Translations under genes and position numbers: made by a program
Notes under the pieces: generated by a model
What the model saw: the letters and a program-made list of their open reading frames with translations, nothing else
Told to the model about the DNA's origin: nothing
Databases searched by the model: none
Shown: positions 18,716-27,700 of the stretch, piece by piece
Layout: every line of letters starts with the position of its first letter
Position numbering within the stretch: position 1 is the stretch's first letter
From: Sporosarcina sp. HYO08
Lineage (GTDB): Bacteria; Bacillota; Bacilli; Bacillales_A; Planococcaceae
NCBI RefSeq assembly: GCF_001563475.1
Contig: NZ_LPUT01000004.1
Coordinates: 1 to 51,059, forward strand
DNA: 51,059 nucleotides
Direction of reading: 5' to 3'

Positions 18716-18738
18716 GGTTTCCTACTAATTGGGAAACC
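18716..18738. repeat. Small inverted repeat in the yabR 5' region
   Basis: GGTTTCC (18716-18722) and GGAAACC (18732-18738) form a 7-bp perfect inverted repeat about 30 bp upstream of yabR. There is no T tract on either side. It could be an operator or an mRNA 5' hairpin; no known motif is recognised. Confidence 0.4.
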
Positions 18739-18796
18739 TTGCAACTGTTTTCACGAGTCCTGTAAACACAAGATTCTTATTCTAATTATAGCCAAC

Positions 18797-18828
18797 AAAA
18801 AAAGAGTGTCAATATGACTACTCTTTTC
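18797..18828 (-). terminator. divIC terminator
   Basis: AAAAGAGT pairs with ACTCTTTT, with an inner GTCA/TGAC, and seven T follow on the minus strand. The divIC stop codon (18818-18820) is inside the stem. Confidence 0.85.
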
Positions 18829-19234
18829 CGTCGCTTTTTTTGTCCTTTTCCTTCTTAAATTCCGGAATTGAAAAAATAATCTCGTGTTGATTTGACAAAA
18901 AATATTCCTTCCGCGCGAGTTTGGCAATATAATCATCATCGTCTAATTTAATTAGCTGTCTTTTTAACTGCTTTTGCTGTTCTTGCACTTGCTCTAGTTC
19001 AGCAAGCATTTCAATTTTTTGTGCCTCTTTGGCGGCGATGTCTTTTTTTTGTGAGATATACGTCTGTATGAGACCACCAAAAGTTATGATCAGGATGACT
19101 GTGTAAATAATGAGTTTTTTGCGAAGGCGTTTCTTTTGTGTTTGCCTCCAATTTTCTTTCTTTTGCATAGAGCGGACATAGTCGGTTTCAATCGATGCAA
19201 CGGATACCGATTTTCTTTGTTGCTTCTTTTCCAT
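18818..19234 (-). CDS. divIC: Cell-division protein DivIC (FtsB-like)
   Basis: DivIC is a small bitopic division protein that forms a complex with FtsL and DivIB at the septum. The 138-residue protein has a basic cytoplasmic tail, one transmembrane helix (about 41-60, LIIYTVILIITFGGLIQTYI), an extracytoplasmic coiled coil rich in Glu/Gln/Lys (about 65-100) and the conserved DDDYIAKLARKEYFLS segment. I chose the ATG at 19234; an in-frame TTG and GTG lie within 21 bases upstream, so the start is uncertain by a few codons. It is the third gene of yabP-yabQ-divIC. Confidence 0.93.
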   Translation of the reverse strand: MEKKQQRKSVSVASIETDYVRSMQKKENWRQTQKKRLRKKLIIYTVILIITFGGLIQTYISQKKDIAAKEAQKIEMLAELEQVQEQQKQLKRQLIKLDDDDYIAKLARKEYFLSNQHEIIFSIPEFKKEKDKKSDGKE

Positions 19235-19269
19235 GCCTAGCACATCCTCTCCCAAACTATCAAACTATA

Positions 19270-19743
19270 TTATAGATCATTTTTCTTCTTCTTAAAAGTA
19301 TTTTTGATCTTACTACCGAATAGTTTGATGAATGGTCTAAGGAGGAAGTACAAAATTTTCAATACGATGCGGATCATTTGTCGAATAACAGCAAAAATGC
19401 TGAATAGAATCCAAAGTAAAGGTTTGATTAAAATTAGATTTATTGTCCTTCCGATAAAACGAAACGGGCGATAAAAAAGATTAATGTATAGCAGCATGCC
19501 ACATATTTGTGCAAACGGATCGTACATGCGCCATGCCCCGTCCCGAACGAGATAGAGGACATAGAACGTGGCGCATCCAACAACAACCCATCCAATGGTT
19601 TCAATTGAAATCGCATATCTTCGAATAATTGACTTTTTACCCGAATAAGCAATTCCGGTTCCAATCATATCCATCATTGCTCCGGCTACAACGCCTGTCC
19701 CAATCATTGCGAGTAGACTCAGAAACTGGACAGAGAGGCTCAT
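19270..19743 (-). CDS. yabQ: Spore cortex biosynthesis protein YabQ
   Basis: YabQ is a mother-cell membrane protein required for spore cortex formation in B. subtilis; its biochemistry is unknown. The 157-residue protein is strongly hydrophobic, with about four transmembrane helices between residues 5 and 140. It has the family-type opening SLSVQFLSLLAMIGTGVVAG and a very basic tail (KIKNTFKKKKND). Its start overlaps the stop of yabP by 4 bases (ATGA). Confidence 0.9.
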   Translation of the reverse strand: MSLSVQFLSLLAMIGTGVVAGAMMDMIGTGIAYSGKKSIIRRYAISIETIGWVVVGCATFYVLYLVRDGAWRMYDPFAQICGMLLYINLFYRPFRFIGRTINLILIKPLLWILFSIFAVIRQMIRIVLKILYFLLRPFIKLFGSKIKNTFKKKKNDL

Positions 19744-20036
19744 CCAAATAATTTATGGAGGAAATTGCGGGAACCCGAATCTTCTTCATCGTAATGGAGG
19801 GCATTAACCTCCCCTTCCAATGTGAGAAGCCCTTTATCGACATCTAGATGAACGATGCGCAGTTCCTCTCCTCGTATTTGCAATAATCCTTGAGAAGTTC
19901 GAACCATAAACTCTTCTTGGTCGAACCGATCGATTGATTTTACCGACGTAAGATCCATTCTCTTTCGATTTCGCATTGTGACTACATGATCACCTGATGG
20001 AATTGTATACGTAGGACTGTCCGTTTGAAATTGCAT
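19740..20036 (-). CDS. yabP: Sporulation protein YabP
   Basis: YabP belongs to the YabP/YqfC family and is made in the mother cell under sigma-E. The 98-residue protein has the family's beta-rich pattern (DHVVTMRNRKRMDLTSVKSIDRFDQEEFMVRTSQG, LTLEGEV). Its molecular role is not known; it is thought to act in cortex or coat assembly. The ATG is preceded by AAAGGAGG. It heads yabP-yabQ-divIC, and a sigma-E-type promoter lies at 20068-20097. Confidence 0.93.
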   Translation of the reverse strand: MQFQTDSPTYTIPSGDHVVTMRNRKRMDLTSVKSIDRFDQEEFMVRTSQGLLQIRGEELRIVHLDVDKGLLTLEGEVNALHYDEEDSGSRNFLHKLFG

Positions 20037-20067
20037 ATGCTTCCTCCTTTGCTTGTACGTTCAAAAC

Positions 20068-20097
20068 ATCTTATGCCAGTCAAATAAAAAACATGAC
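20068..20097 (-). promoter_or_regulatory. Probable sigma-E promoter of yabP-yabQ
   Basis: GTCATGTT (20097-20090) and CATAAGAT (20075-20068) are separated by 14 bp on the minus strand. This fits the sigma-E pattern GKCATATT-N13-15-CATACAMT, with one mismatch in the -35 and two in the -10 box. yabP and yabQ are sigma-E genes in B. subtilis. The -35 box lies within the rqcP terminator hairpin. Confidence 0.65.
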
Positions 20098-20116
20098 AGG
20101 GGAGCCCTGCCATGTT
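20083..20116 (-). terminator. Terminator of the mazG-rqcP unit
   Basis: AACATGGCAGGG pairs with CCCTGTCATGTT with one mismatch (20105-20116 with 20090-20101), followed by a T tract on the minus strand. The terminator overlaps the yabP promoter. Confidence 0.9.
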
Positions 20117-20141
20117 ACGTAAAAGCGAGTGTGGTCATCTA

Positions 20142-20426
20142 TTAATCATCAATAAACTCCGGTTCGACTTTTTCAAGTTTCTCTTCTTTTATAATCGTAT
20201 ACATCGACGCAGCATCTTCTTTCTTCGTCGAATCTTTCAACAGTTCAATTTTTGCCGTAACGATCTTTTGGCCGAAGCGGATTATCAACTCATCACCCTC
20301 TTTAATGACCGAAGATGCTTTTGCTATTTTTCCATTGATCTGTATCCGGCCTTGATCCGCAACTTGCTTGGCAAGTGTGCGTCTTTTGATCAGACGGGAT
20401 ACTTTTAAAAATTTATCGAGTCTCAT
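20142..20426 (-). CDS. rqcP: RqcP/YabO, S4-domain ribosome quality-control factor
   Basis: RqcP is an Hsp15-like S4 RNA-binding protein that binds obstructed 50S subunits and helps RqcH add C-terminal alanine tails. The 94-residue protein begins [20 protein letters not shown], almost the same as B. subtilis YabO. The S4 motif covers about residues 1-60, and the family segment [11 protein letters not shown] is present. Its ATG overlaps the mazG stop (ATGA) and has AAGGAAGGG upstream, so the two genes are translationally coupled. A longer in-frame start is possible but relatives do not have it. Confidence 0.95.
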   Translation of the reverse strand: MRLDKFLKVSRLIKRRTLAKQVADQGRIQINGKIAKASSVIKEGDELIIRFGQKIVTAKIELLKDSTKKEDAASMYTIIKEEKLEKVEPEFIDD

Positions 20427-21880
20427 TCTCTTTCCCTTCCTTTCGCTTGCTGCCAAAATGCTTCGAGTTCGTCAAGCGTATAATCTTGGAATGAACCGCG
20501 TCCCTCTTTTACACTTCTCTCCACAAATCCGAAGCGACGTTTGAATTTCTGATTTGCATGAATCATGGCTTCCTCCGGCGACAGTTTCAAAAAGCGCGCA
20601 ACATTAACAATTGTAAACAAAACATCTCCCAATTCATTGAGCTGGGCTTCCTTTGATCCACTTTCCACTTCTTCTTGAAACTCTTTCCATTCTTCTTGCA
20701 ACTTTTCAAATGCACCTTCAATTGACGGCCAGTCAAATCCGACTTTTGCCGCCTCTTTTTGAAAATTAAACGATGTAAGCAAAGATGAGGTGTGTCGTTC
20801 TTGTCCCTTTAAAAGTGATGCTAGTTGTTGTTTTTCCGATTGCTTAATCGCTTGCCAATTTTGTAGCACTTCATTTGCATTTTCAACACTTTGATCACCA
20901 AAAACATGGGGATGGCGACGAACCATTTTATCACTAACCGATTCCAATACATCTTCCATTGTGAAATAACCATTGTCTTCGCCTATTTGAGCATGCAGGA
21001 ATACTTGTAGCAACACATCTCCTAGTTCTTCAATGATTCCTTCATCATCCTCGTCGTCGATCGCTTCAAGTAATTCATGTGCTTCTTCAATTAAATACCG
21101 CTTCAATGATTCATGTGTTTGTTCGCGATCCCAAGGGCATCCTTCATCGGAACGTAATATTGCGATGATCTCCCTAAACGTTGACCAATCTTTGAATCGC
21201 TGTTCTCTGTCGACCGTCGGTGGAACGTACACAGTCGTCAAATTATTTACTTCAGTTGCCCGATCCAACTCAAATAACGGTACCGTTGTCAGCTTTTCAT
21301 CTGCCGATCCAGCCGCGGTCACAACCGTTACCGGATAATCATACGCATATTTTTCCATCAATGTTAACTTTACATCAGAGGCGATGAAGGCATCGTACAC
21401 TTGCCCAATAAGAATATGCTCCGTCATTTGCAATTCATCTCGTTTTAAATCTGTTCCGTCAAGCAGCTGGAACCCTTCAATCGGATCGATCCGCAACGCA
21501 TTAAATATAGGATCCAAGAAACTGTTCCCCCCGACGATGTCGAGTTTAACCGCTCCTTCCCGCTCTTTTTCAATCAATTTTTGAACGGTCATTTCTGCCA
21601 CGAGCGGATGCCCCGGCACCACATAAGTGATCGGCTTCTTTTGACTCATTTTTACGAGTTCATCCACAATTTCTGCGTAAACATCTTGAAAAGCATCGTG
21701 TTTTTCGTAAATATAATCGAAACCGGACATTTCAATTCCTTCAGCCCGCAACTCTGCCACGACTGGATGCTGATCCGTCCTTGCGACGATTTTAGGAGCG
21801 TCTTTTAATTTTCGATAAACCCCAATCGACAACTGGTCTAAGCTGCCGGCCCCTAGACCAATAATTGTAATTACATGCAC
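20423..21880 (-). CDS. mazG: MazG-family nucleoside triphosphate pyrophosphohydrolase fused to a tetrapyrrole-methylase-like domain (YabN)
   Basis: The 485-residue protein has two parts. The N-terminal ~220 residues resemble a SAM-dependent tetrapyrrole methylase ([38 protein letters not shown]-type loop). The C-terminal half holds two MazG repeats with the EExxE...ExxD metal motifs ([30 protein letters not shown]; then [24 protein letters not shown]). MazG hydrolyses NTPs, probably for nucleotide-pool cleaning; the methylase-like part has no known substrate. I chose the GTG at 21880, six bases after AGGTG and just after the flippase stop. The same fusion occurs in B. subtilis YabN. Confidence 0.93.
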   Translation of the reverse strand: MHVITIIGLGAGSLDQLSIGVYRKLKDAPKIVARTDQHPVVAELRAEGIEMSGFDYIYEKHDAFQDVYAEIVDELVKMSQKKPITYVVPGHPLVAEMTVQKLIEKEREGAVKLDIVGGNSFLDPIFNALRIDPIEGFQLLDGTDLKRDELQMTEHILIGQVYDAFIASDVKLTLMEKYAYDYPVTVVTAAGSADEKLTTVPLFELDRATEVNNLTTVYVPPTVDREQRFKDWSTFREIIAILRSDEGCPWDREQTHESLKRYLIEEAHELLEAIDDEDDEGIIEELGDVLLQVFLHAQIGEDNGYFTMEDVLESVSDKMVRRHPHVFGDQSVENANEVLQNWQAIKQSEKQQLASLLKGQERHTSSLLTSFNFQKEAAKVGFDWPSIEGAFEKLQEEWKEFQEEVESGSKEAQLNELGDVLFTIVNVARFLKLSPEEAMIHANQKFKRRFGFVERSVKEGRGSFQDYTLDELEAFWQQAKGRERE

Positions 21881-21885
21881 ATTAG

Positions 21886-23475
21886 TCACCTTTTCTTCTT
21901 GTGAAGTTTTAACTGAACAATTGCCAGCCTTTTGCCGAATGGAAGTAAATACCATTCCCTTTCAGCTAATACACGAAGTTTCATTGTCATAAATAAAAAA
22001 GTAATTGCCCCAATAGCAATTGATGTCATAGCTATCAACATAGCCCCAACTCGACTAGGGAAATTATCGAATATAAATCCGTCTGCCAACAACTGCCATG
22101 ACAGAACAACAACAGACATTAGTGCAGTTGCCACGAGCACACTTCTGTAAAAGTGACGCGAAGCCAGTTGAAGCGCCCAAATTTTTTTAAAGTAGAAAAT
22201 AATCCCAAGAGCGATGACAACAAACCCAAAATTTCCTGCAATCGCAGCTCCTGTTATCGAAAAATGGGGGACCAACAAATAATTTGCGATGACCTTACAG
22301 CTCATTCCTGCTAAAAATAACAGGATAGGAACTTTTACTTTCCCAGCTCCTTGTAAAATTGCCGTCAAAGGGAGCAATAAAGAACACCAAAAAATTTGCA
22401 TAACGAAAATCATCAAAGCTTCTGAGCCATCTTTCGTTTCAAACAGCATTTCATTCGCCGCTGGTAAAATAAGCATGAGCCCAATCGTCGCAGCCCAGCC
22501 AAATAAAAGAGCGGTGCGAAACGTTAACCGTATGTATGGTTCTGCCCCGCGTCCTTGCTTTTTCGAAGCCTGGTGTGAAATAAGAGGTACAATGGCTAAT
22601 GCTAGGGTAGATGCGACGAGAATACCCATTTGAACGAGTGGTTGCCCCCGGTCATATATGCCCTTTAATACCATTGCATCATTTGAACTATAACCAGATG
22701 CTAGAAGAAGCTTATATACTGTGAATGAGTCAATTAGCTGAAACAAAAGCAAAATTAAAGCGCTGGCACTTACACTTACACTAATGACAGCCAAATCTTT
22801 GACGACTGCCCAACGATTAACTTTTCCCTGTTCCCCTTTGAACCTGTTTCTAAAATAAAGAACGAGAATGATGACACCTGCCGCTTGTCCGACAACTGTT
22901 CCCCAAATCGCAACTTCCCCTGTTTTATAAAGAGATGCACTAGACCGAACTGCCAACCAAGTTCCACATAAAATCACAATAACCCGAAACGCTTGCTCAC
23001 CAACATTTGATACGGCTACCGGGACCATTCTTCCTTCAGATTGAAATACACCTTTTAATGTGCCAAGTGCTGGCATCATGAGGATAATGGCCGCACACAC
23101 TCTGATCAAAGGAGCAAGTTCCGGATCCCCCATAGCATTTGCCAAAAACTGTGCAAAGACCAATAAAAAAATAAAAACAGCTAATGATACGAATGTAAGG
23201 ACATAAAAAGCAATGGCCATTTTAGCATTCGCCTCATCACGATTACTGCTACTTGCCATTACCTTTGAAACAGCCGCTGAAAATCCATAAGAAGTCCAAA
23301 CGACAAAAATACCGATAATCGGATAAACTTGCTGATAAATATAAAACCCTTTGTCCCCGACGAGATTTTGAAAAGGAACCCGATAAACGGCACTAAGAAT
23401 CTTCACAACAATTGCCGATATCGTTAAAATTGAAGCGCCTTTCATGAACGTCTTCATATTCCACTGTTGTGTCAT
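21886..23475 (-). CDS. yabM: MurJ/SpoVB-like lipid flippase of the MOP superfamily (YabM)
   Basis: The 529-residue integral membrane protein has about 14 predicted helices and belongs to the polysaccharide-export/MurJ/SpoVB branch of the MOP exporters. It begins with a cytoplasmic MKTFMKGASILTISAIVVKILSAVYRVPFQN, the SpoVB-type opening. These proteins flip undecaprenyl-linked precursors, for peptidoglycan or spore cortex. B. subtilis YabM sits at the same place, between spoVT and yabN; its exact substrate is not established. The ATG has GAGGGG nine bases upstream, and the stop is within 6 bp of the mazG start. Calling it SpoVB itself would go beyond the evidence. Confidence 0.88.
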   Translation of the reverse strand: MTQQWNMKTFMKGASILTISAIVVKILSAVYRVPFQNLVGDKGFYIYQQVYPIIGIFVVWTSYGFSAAVSKVMASSSNRDEANAKMAIAFYVLTFVSLAVFIFLLVFAQFLANAMGDPELAPLIRVCAAIILMMPALGTLKGVFQSEGRMVPVAVSNVGEQAFRVIVILCGTWLAVRSSASLYKTGEVAIWGTVVGQAAGVIILVLYFRNRFKGEQGKVNRWAVVKDLAVISVSVSASALILLLFQLIDSFTVYKLLLASGYSSNDAMVLKGIYDRGQPLVQMGILVASTLALAIVPLISHQASKKQGRGAEPYIRLTFRTALLFGWAATIGLMLILPAANEMLFETKDGSEALMIFVMQIFWCSLLLPLTAILQGAGKVKVPILLFLAGMSCKVIANYLLVPHFSITGAAIAGNFGFVVIALGIIFYFKKIWALQLASRHFYRSVLVATALMSVVVLSWQLLADGFIFDNFPSRVGAMLIAMTSIAIGAITFLFMTMKLRVLAEREWYLLPFGKRLAIVQLKLHKKKR

Positions 23476-23627
23476 ACAGGGGGTCCCCTCTTTCCAACAA
23501 AAACACTTTGGCTTTCGCTGTGCCGAAGCGCAGCGACTAGGGCAATTATAGCATGATTACCTAAAGACGACATTTTCCTAGCAATTGGGCCACTCTTAGT
23601 AAATTATATATGACTTTAAGTTTATAT

Positions 23628-23657
23628 TTGATAAATAAAGGGTAGGAAAGATATACA
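23628..23657 (+). promoter_or_regulatory. Probable promoter of the Spo0E-like gene
   Basis: TTGATA (23628-23633) and TATACA (23652-23657) are 18 bp apart on the plus strand, 24 bp upstream of the start codon. The 160 bp to the left, towards the flippase start, is AT-rich with no other feature I can name. Confidence 0.5.
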
Positions 23658-23680
23658 GCTAGACTATTGGAGGGAGGACT

Positions 23681-23899
23681 ATGAAGCGTATGAGAATTAT
23701 TTCAAAAACACGCATCTTGTTGGCACAAATCAAAATGAAACGAAATAAAATGTATGTGATGGCTGACCGCCTTGGATTTACACATCCACAAGTAATAGCC
23801 TGTAGCCAAGAGTTGGATCATTTGCTAAATCAATACGATAAGATCAAGGCACTTGACCAAGTATACAAATTTCATGGTCAATCGGTCTCTAATTTTTAA
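23681..23899 (+). CDS. Spo0E-like aspartyl-phosphate phosphatase (candidate)
   Basis: The 72-residue protein matches the small Spo0E/YisI/YnzD family, which dephosphorylates Spo0A~P and delays sporulation. The N-terminal helix has KMKRNKMYVMADRLGFTHP and the second helix carries the family signature SQELDHLLNQY (SxxLD). A strong ribosome-binding site, GGAGGGAGG, lies four bases before the ATG. It is on the plus strand, opposite to all its neighbours, between the flippase and spoVT, where B. subtilis has no gene. It has its own promoter-like sequence and a shared terminator. Family membership is likely; the target (Spo0A or another response regulator) is inferred. Confidence 0.85.
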   Translation: MKRMRIISKTRILLAQIKMKRNKMYVMADRLGFTHPQVIACSQELDHLLNQYDKIKALDQVYKFHGQSVSNF

Positions 23900-24001
23900 A
23901 ACAATGTTAATTAAATAAAAGGTTTTCTATTCCTCCTTTCTTCCATACTTTAAGAGTGGAATAGTGTTCAATACTAAGTAAAATTACCTTCACTCCAAAT
24001 A

Positions 24002-24032
24002 ATAGCCCGCAATCACAATGATTGCGGGCTTT
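24002..24032. terminator. Convergent terminator between the Spo0E-like gene and spoVT
   Basis: A 12-bp perfect stem AGCCCGCAATCA/TGATTGCGGGCT with a three-base loop is followed by TTTT on the plus strand. On the minus strand the tract is weaker (ATTATTT). It probably serves both genes. Confidence 0.88.
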
Positions 24033-24087
24033 TGACTTGTATTAACAAGTAAAGGTTCTTCTTAAAGAGGATAATGTTACTACCTTT

Positions 24088-24624
24088 TCACTGTTCCATT
24101 TGTTTGGCTAAGAAATGTGCAGCTGTTTCTGCTGCCTTCTGTTCCGTTTCACCCATGAAATGGACTTTTGACAATAAATACACAGCACCAATCGTGTCGC
24201 CTCCAAGAATAATCGGAGCCATACAAAAAGATTTGACTTGTTCGACTTGTCCCGGAACCCACTCAATTGATTTTTCAAGTTTTTCTATCACAATTTTTCG
24301 TCCAGCCATCATTTCCTCGGCGTCAGATGATAATTGTCGATTTAAATAGTCCTTTTTAGAAAGACCAGAAACAGCAATCATTTCATCACGATCGCTAATA
24401 AGCGTTGGTGTACCTAGTGTTTCATATAACGTTTCTGCATATTCGGTTGCAAAATGTCCCAGTTCAGAGATCGGAGAGTATTTCTTTAAAATAACCTCTC
24501 CTTCACGATCGGTAAATATTTCAAGTGGATCTCCTTCTCGAATACGAAGCGTTCTTCTAATTTCCTTCGGAATAACCACTCTTCCCAAATCGTCGATTCT
24601 GCGGACGATTCCCGTTGCTTTCAT
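24088..24624 (-). CDS. spoVT: Stage V sporulation protein T, AbrB-family regulator
   Basis: SpoVT tunes sigma-G gene expression in the forespore. The 178-residue protein has the same length as B. subtilis SpoVT. It has an N-terminal SpoVT-AbrB swapped-hairpin DNA-binding domain (1-52: MKATGIVRRIDDLGRVVIPK) and a C-terminal GAF-like domain (about 55-178). The ATG at 24624 has GTGAGG upstream. A sigma-G promoter lies further upstream, which rules out the longer open frame. It is a paralogue of abrB at 42896. Confidence 0.97.
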   Translation of the reverse strand: MKATGIVRRIDDLGRVVIPKEIRRTLRIREGDPLEIFTDREGEVILKKYSPISELGHFATEYAETLYETLGTPTLISDRDEMIAVSGLSKKDYLNRQLSSDAEEMMAGRKIVIEKLEKSIEWVPGQVEQVKSFCMAPIILGGDTIGAVYLLSKVHFMGETEQKAAETAAHFLAKQMEQ

Positions 24625-24674
24625 GCATGATGCCTCACTTTCCACAAAATTAAAAATCGATTTCAATTTTGTTT

Positions 24675-24704
24675 TAGTATGCATCATATTTGGACATTTT
24701 ATCC
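24675..24704 (-). promoter_or_regulatory. Sigma-G promoter of spoVT
   Basis: GGATAA (24704-24699) and CATACTA (24681-24675) are separated by 17 bp on the minus strand. CATACTA matches the sigma-G -10 consensus exactly. spoVT is transcribed by sigma-G in B. subtilis. The implied start point lies upstream of the chosen ATG and downstream of the longer open frame's start. Confidence 0.7.
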
Positions 24705-24743
24705 TTCTCACACTTTTTTTTCATTTTCCGCTAAAAATAACTG

Positions 24744-27700
24744 TCAAGAAACTGTATCGCTTGTCACATTTTCTTTCGTACAAGTGAGAAGTAACTGCAT
24801 CATTTCCTCTAAAACATCAAATGCCGTCATTTTACCCGTATGCCGTTCATCAATTGATAAAATGAGTCGACCATCTTCCATTGTAAATCCAACAGCGCGG
24901 CCAAACTTCATCGACTCAGATACGATCTTTGCACCGTCCGTTTTCGCTGTTCCTTCCGGTAGTAAACGGATCTCGATTTGAGCGCGTTGTTTTTTAATCG
25001 ATTCTACGCCGGCTTCTCGCCCCCACGCTTTAATGCGAGCAACACGAAGAAGCTGATCTGCCTCAAACGGCATATCGCCAAAACGATCCGTCATTTCATC
25101 AACAAGCTCTGAATAATCCGTGTCATTTTGAATCGCTTTAACACGTTTATACATTTGAATCTTTTGGAAGCCATCACGTATATACTCATCCGGCAAATAA
25201 GCATCGATTTGAAGGGAAATTTCAATATCTTGAACGTCTTCTTTCGAGATGCCCGTTTGCTTTTCTTCGATCGCATCTTGCAACATTTGCGAGTAAAGAT
25301 CAAAGCCGACTGAATCGATGAAGCCATGCTGCTGAGCGCCTAGTAAATTTCCAGCGCCTCGGATCGATAAGTCTCTCATGGCAATTTTAAAACCTGAACC
25401 AAGTTCCGTAAACTCTTTAATGGCCTGCAGTCGGTTTTCAGCAACTTCTGTCAATACTTTATCCCGCTGGTAAAGAAAATACGCATAAGCTACGCGGTTA
25501 GAACGACCAACACGTCCCCGGAGCTGGTAAAGCTGTGATAGTCCCATTCGATCCGCGTCATGTACGATGAGCGTATTGACGTTTGGAATATCAATACCCG
25601 TTTCAATAATGGTCGTCGTGACAAGCACGTCGTATTCTCCCTCTAAGAAGCTTAAAATGATCGCTTCCAGTGCTGACTCTCCCATTTGTCCATGCGCAAA
25701 ACCTACTTTGGCATCAGGAACGAGCTGCCTAATCTCATCGACCTTCTTTGTCATGTCTTCTACTCGATTGTATAAGTAAAATACTTGACCACCCCGGCTC
25801 AGTTCCCGTTCAATTGCTTCTCGAACAAGTGCCATATTATTCTCCATGACATACGTTTGAACCGGATAACGGTTAGCAGGAGGCGTTTCAATGACCGACA
25901 AGTCCCGAACACCGAGCATCGACATATGAAGCGTTCTCGGAATTGGTGTGGCCGTCAATGTAAGAACATCCACATTCGTTTTTAGTTGCTTTAGTTTTTC
26001 TTTATGTGTAACGCCAAATCGCTGTTCTTCGTCAACAACTAGTAACCCCAGTTCTTGGTAAACAACGTCTTTGGATAATAGACGGTGCGTTCCAACAACA
26101 ATATCAATTGTTCCATCCTTCAATCCTTTTAGTGTTTGCGTCTGTTCTTTCCTTGTTCGAAAACGATTTAATAACGACACTTCAACAGGAAATCCAGAAA
26201 AGCGCTCTTTCATCGTTTCATAATGTTGCTGCGCCAAGATCGTTGTTGGAACGAGAAAAGCGACTTGTTTACCGTCCGCGACTGCTTTAAATGCGGCGCG
26301 AATGGCAACCTCAGTCTTACCATAGCCCACATCCGCACATAATAAGCGATCCATTGGGCGTATTTTTTCCATGTCTTGCTTAATTTCCCTTATAGAACGT
26401 AACTGATCTTCGGTTTCGTCATAAGGGAATGCATTTTCAAATGCTCGCTGCAAATCATCATCCGCTGAAAATGCAAATCCTTTTTCGGATTCCCTTTTTG
26501 CGTAAAGCTTAATAAGATCATCCGCAATATCTTTAACCGCAGCCGATACTTTACTTTTTGTCTTTTTCCAATCTGTACCGCCCAACTTATGAAGCTTTGG
26601 CTCTTTCTCACCAGAAGCGACGTACTTTTGGATTAAGTCTATTTGGTCTGCGGGTACGAAAAGTTTGTCTTCTCCTCTATAACGAATGTCTAAATAATCT
26701 TTATGAATCCCGCCCACTTCAAGTGTCACAACGCCATAATACTTACCAATCCCATGATGTACATGAACAATATGATCGCCAGGCTTAATTTCCGAGTAGC
26801 TTTTAATCCGCTCGGCATTTGTCATCTTCTGCGGACGGGCCTTTCGCTTTGGTTTCCCTTGGAACAATTCCGCGTCTGTAATGACGGCAATCTGTTGGAA
26901 TGGCAGTTCAAACCCAGCCGACAAGTCTCCATTTCGTATAGAAACAGTTCCTTCAGAGGACGGCTTGCCATTTAAATTTGCCTGCATCCCATAGTCTTGT
27001 AAAATTGCTTGCACTTTTTCCATACGATCCGTGCGGTCTGCGACGATGAAAACGTTGAAGTTACCATTTTTCCATCTTTCCATTTCATTTTTCAACAAAT
27101 TCATTTGGCCATGGAACTGTTGCATCGGCTTACATGAAAATGTAATGGAATTTTTGACGACAATTCCCGGAATGGATCGAACAAACAAAGACAGATACAT
27201 TGTTTGCTGTTGCAACATATCCTTGACTTCATCAAAGGTATGGGAAATTTTCGCATCATGGACAATTTTACCGTCCTCTAAAAGTGCGATTTTCCATTCC
27301 TCTTCTTCCTTTTCTAAAGCGGCAATCACTTCTACAATCCGTCCAATTTCATCCAAAATAACAAGACCATTGTTAGAAAAGTAATTACCTAAATAAGTTG
27401 TGGCATTTTCTGAGAACGACACATATTTCAACATATTTTCCGGCGCGATGCCGTCCCTTAAAAGATCAATATCGTGGGTGACATTCTGCAACAGTTTTTC
27501 TTTTGCTTCTGTGTCTTTCATTTTTTTCAAACTAAGGCCTAGCGCTGCCTCTGCATTTTCTGCAATTTCTATCAAATCATTTTCTGTCCAAATAAACTCC
27601 GCAGCCGGTAAAATATGGACATCATCTAATTTACCGGTTGAACGTTGATCTTCTGCTGAAAATGTTCGAATTGAATCTACCTCAGTATCAAATAATTCAA

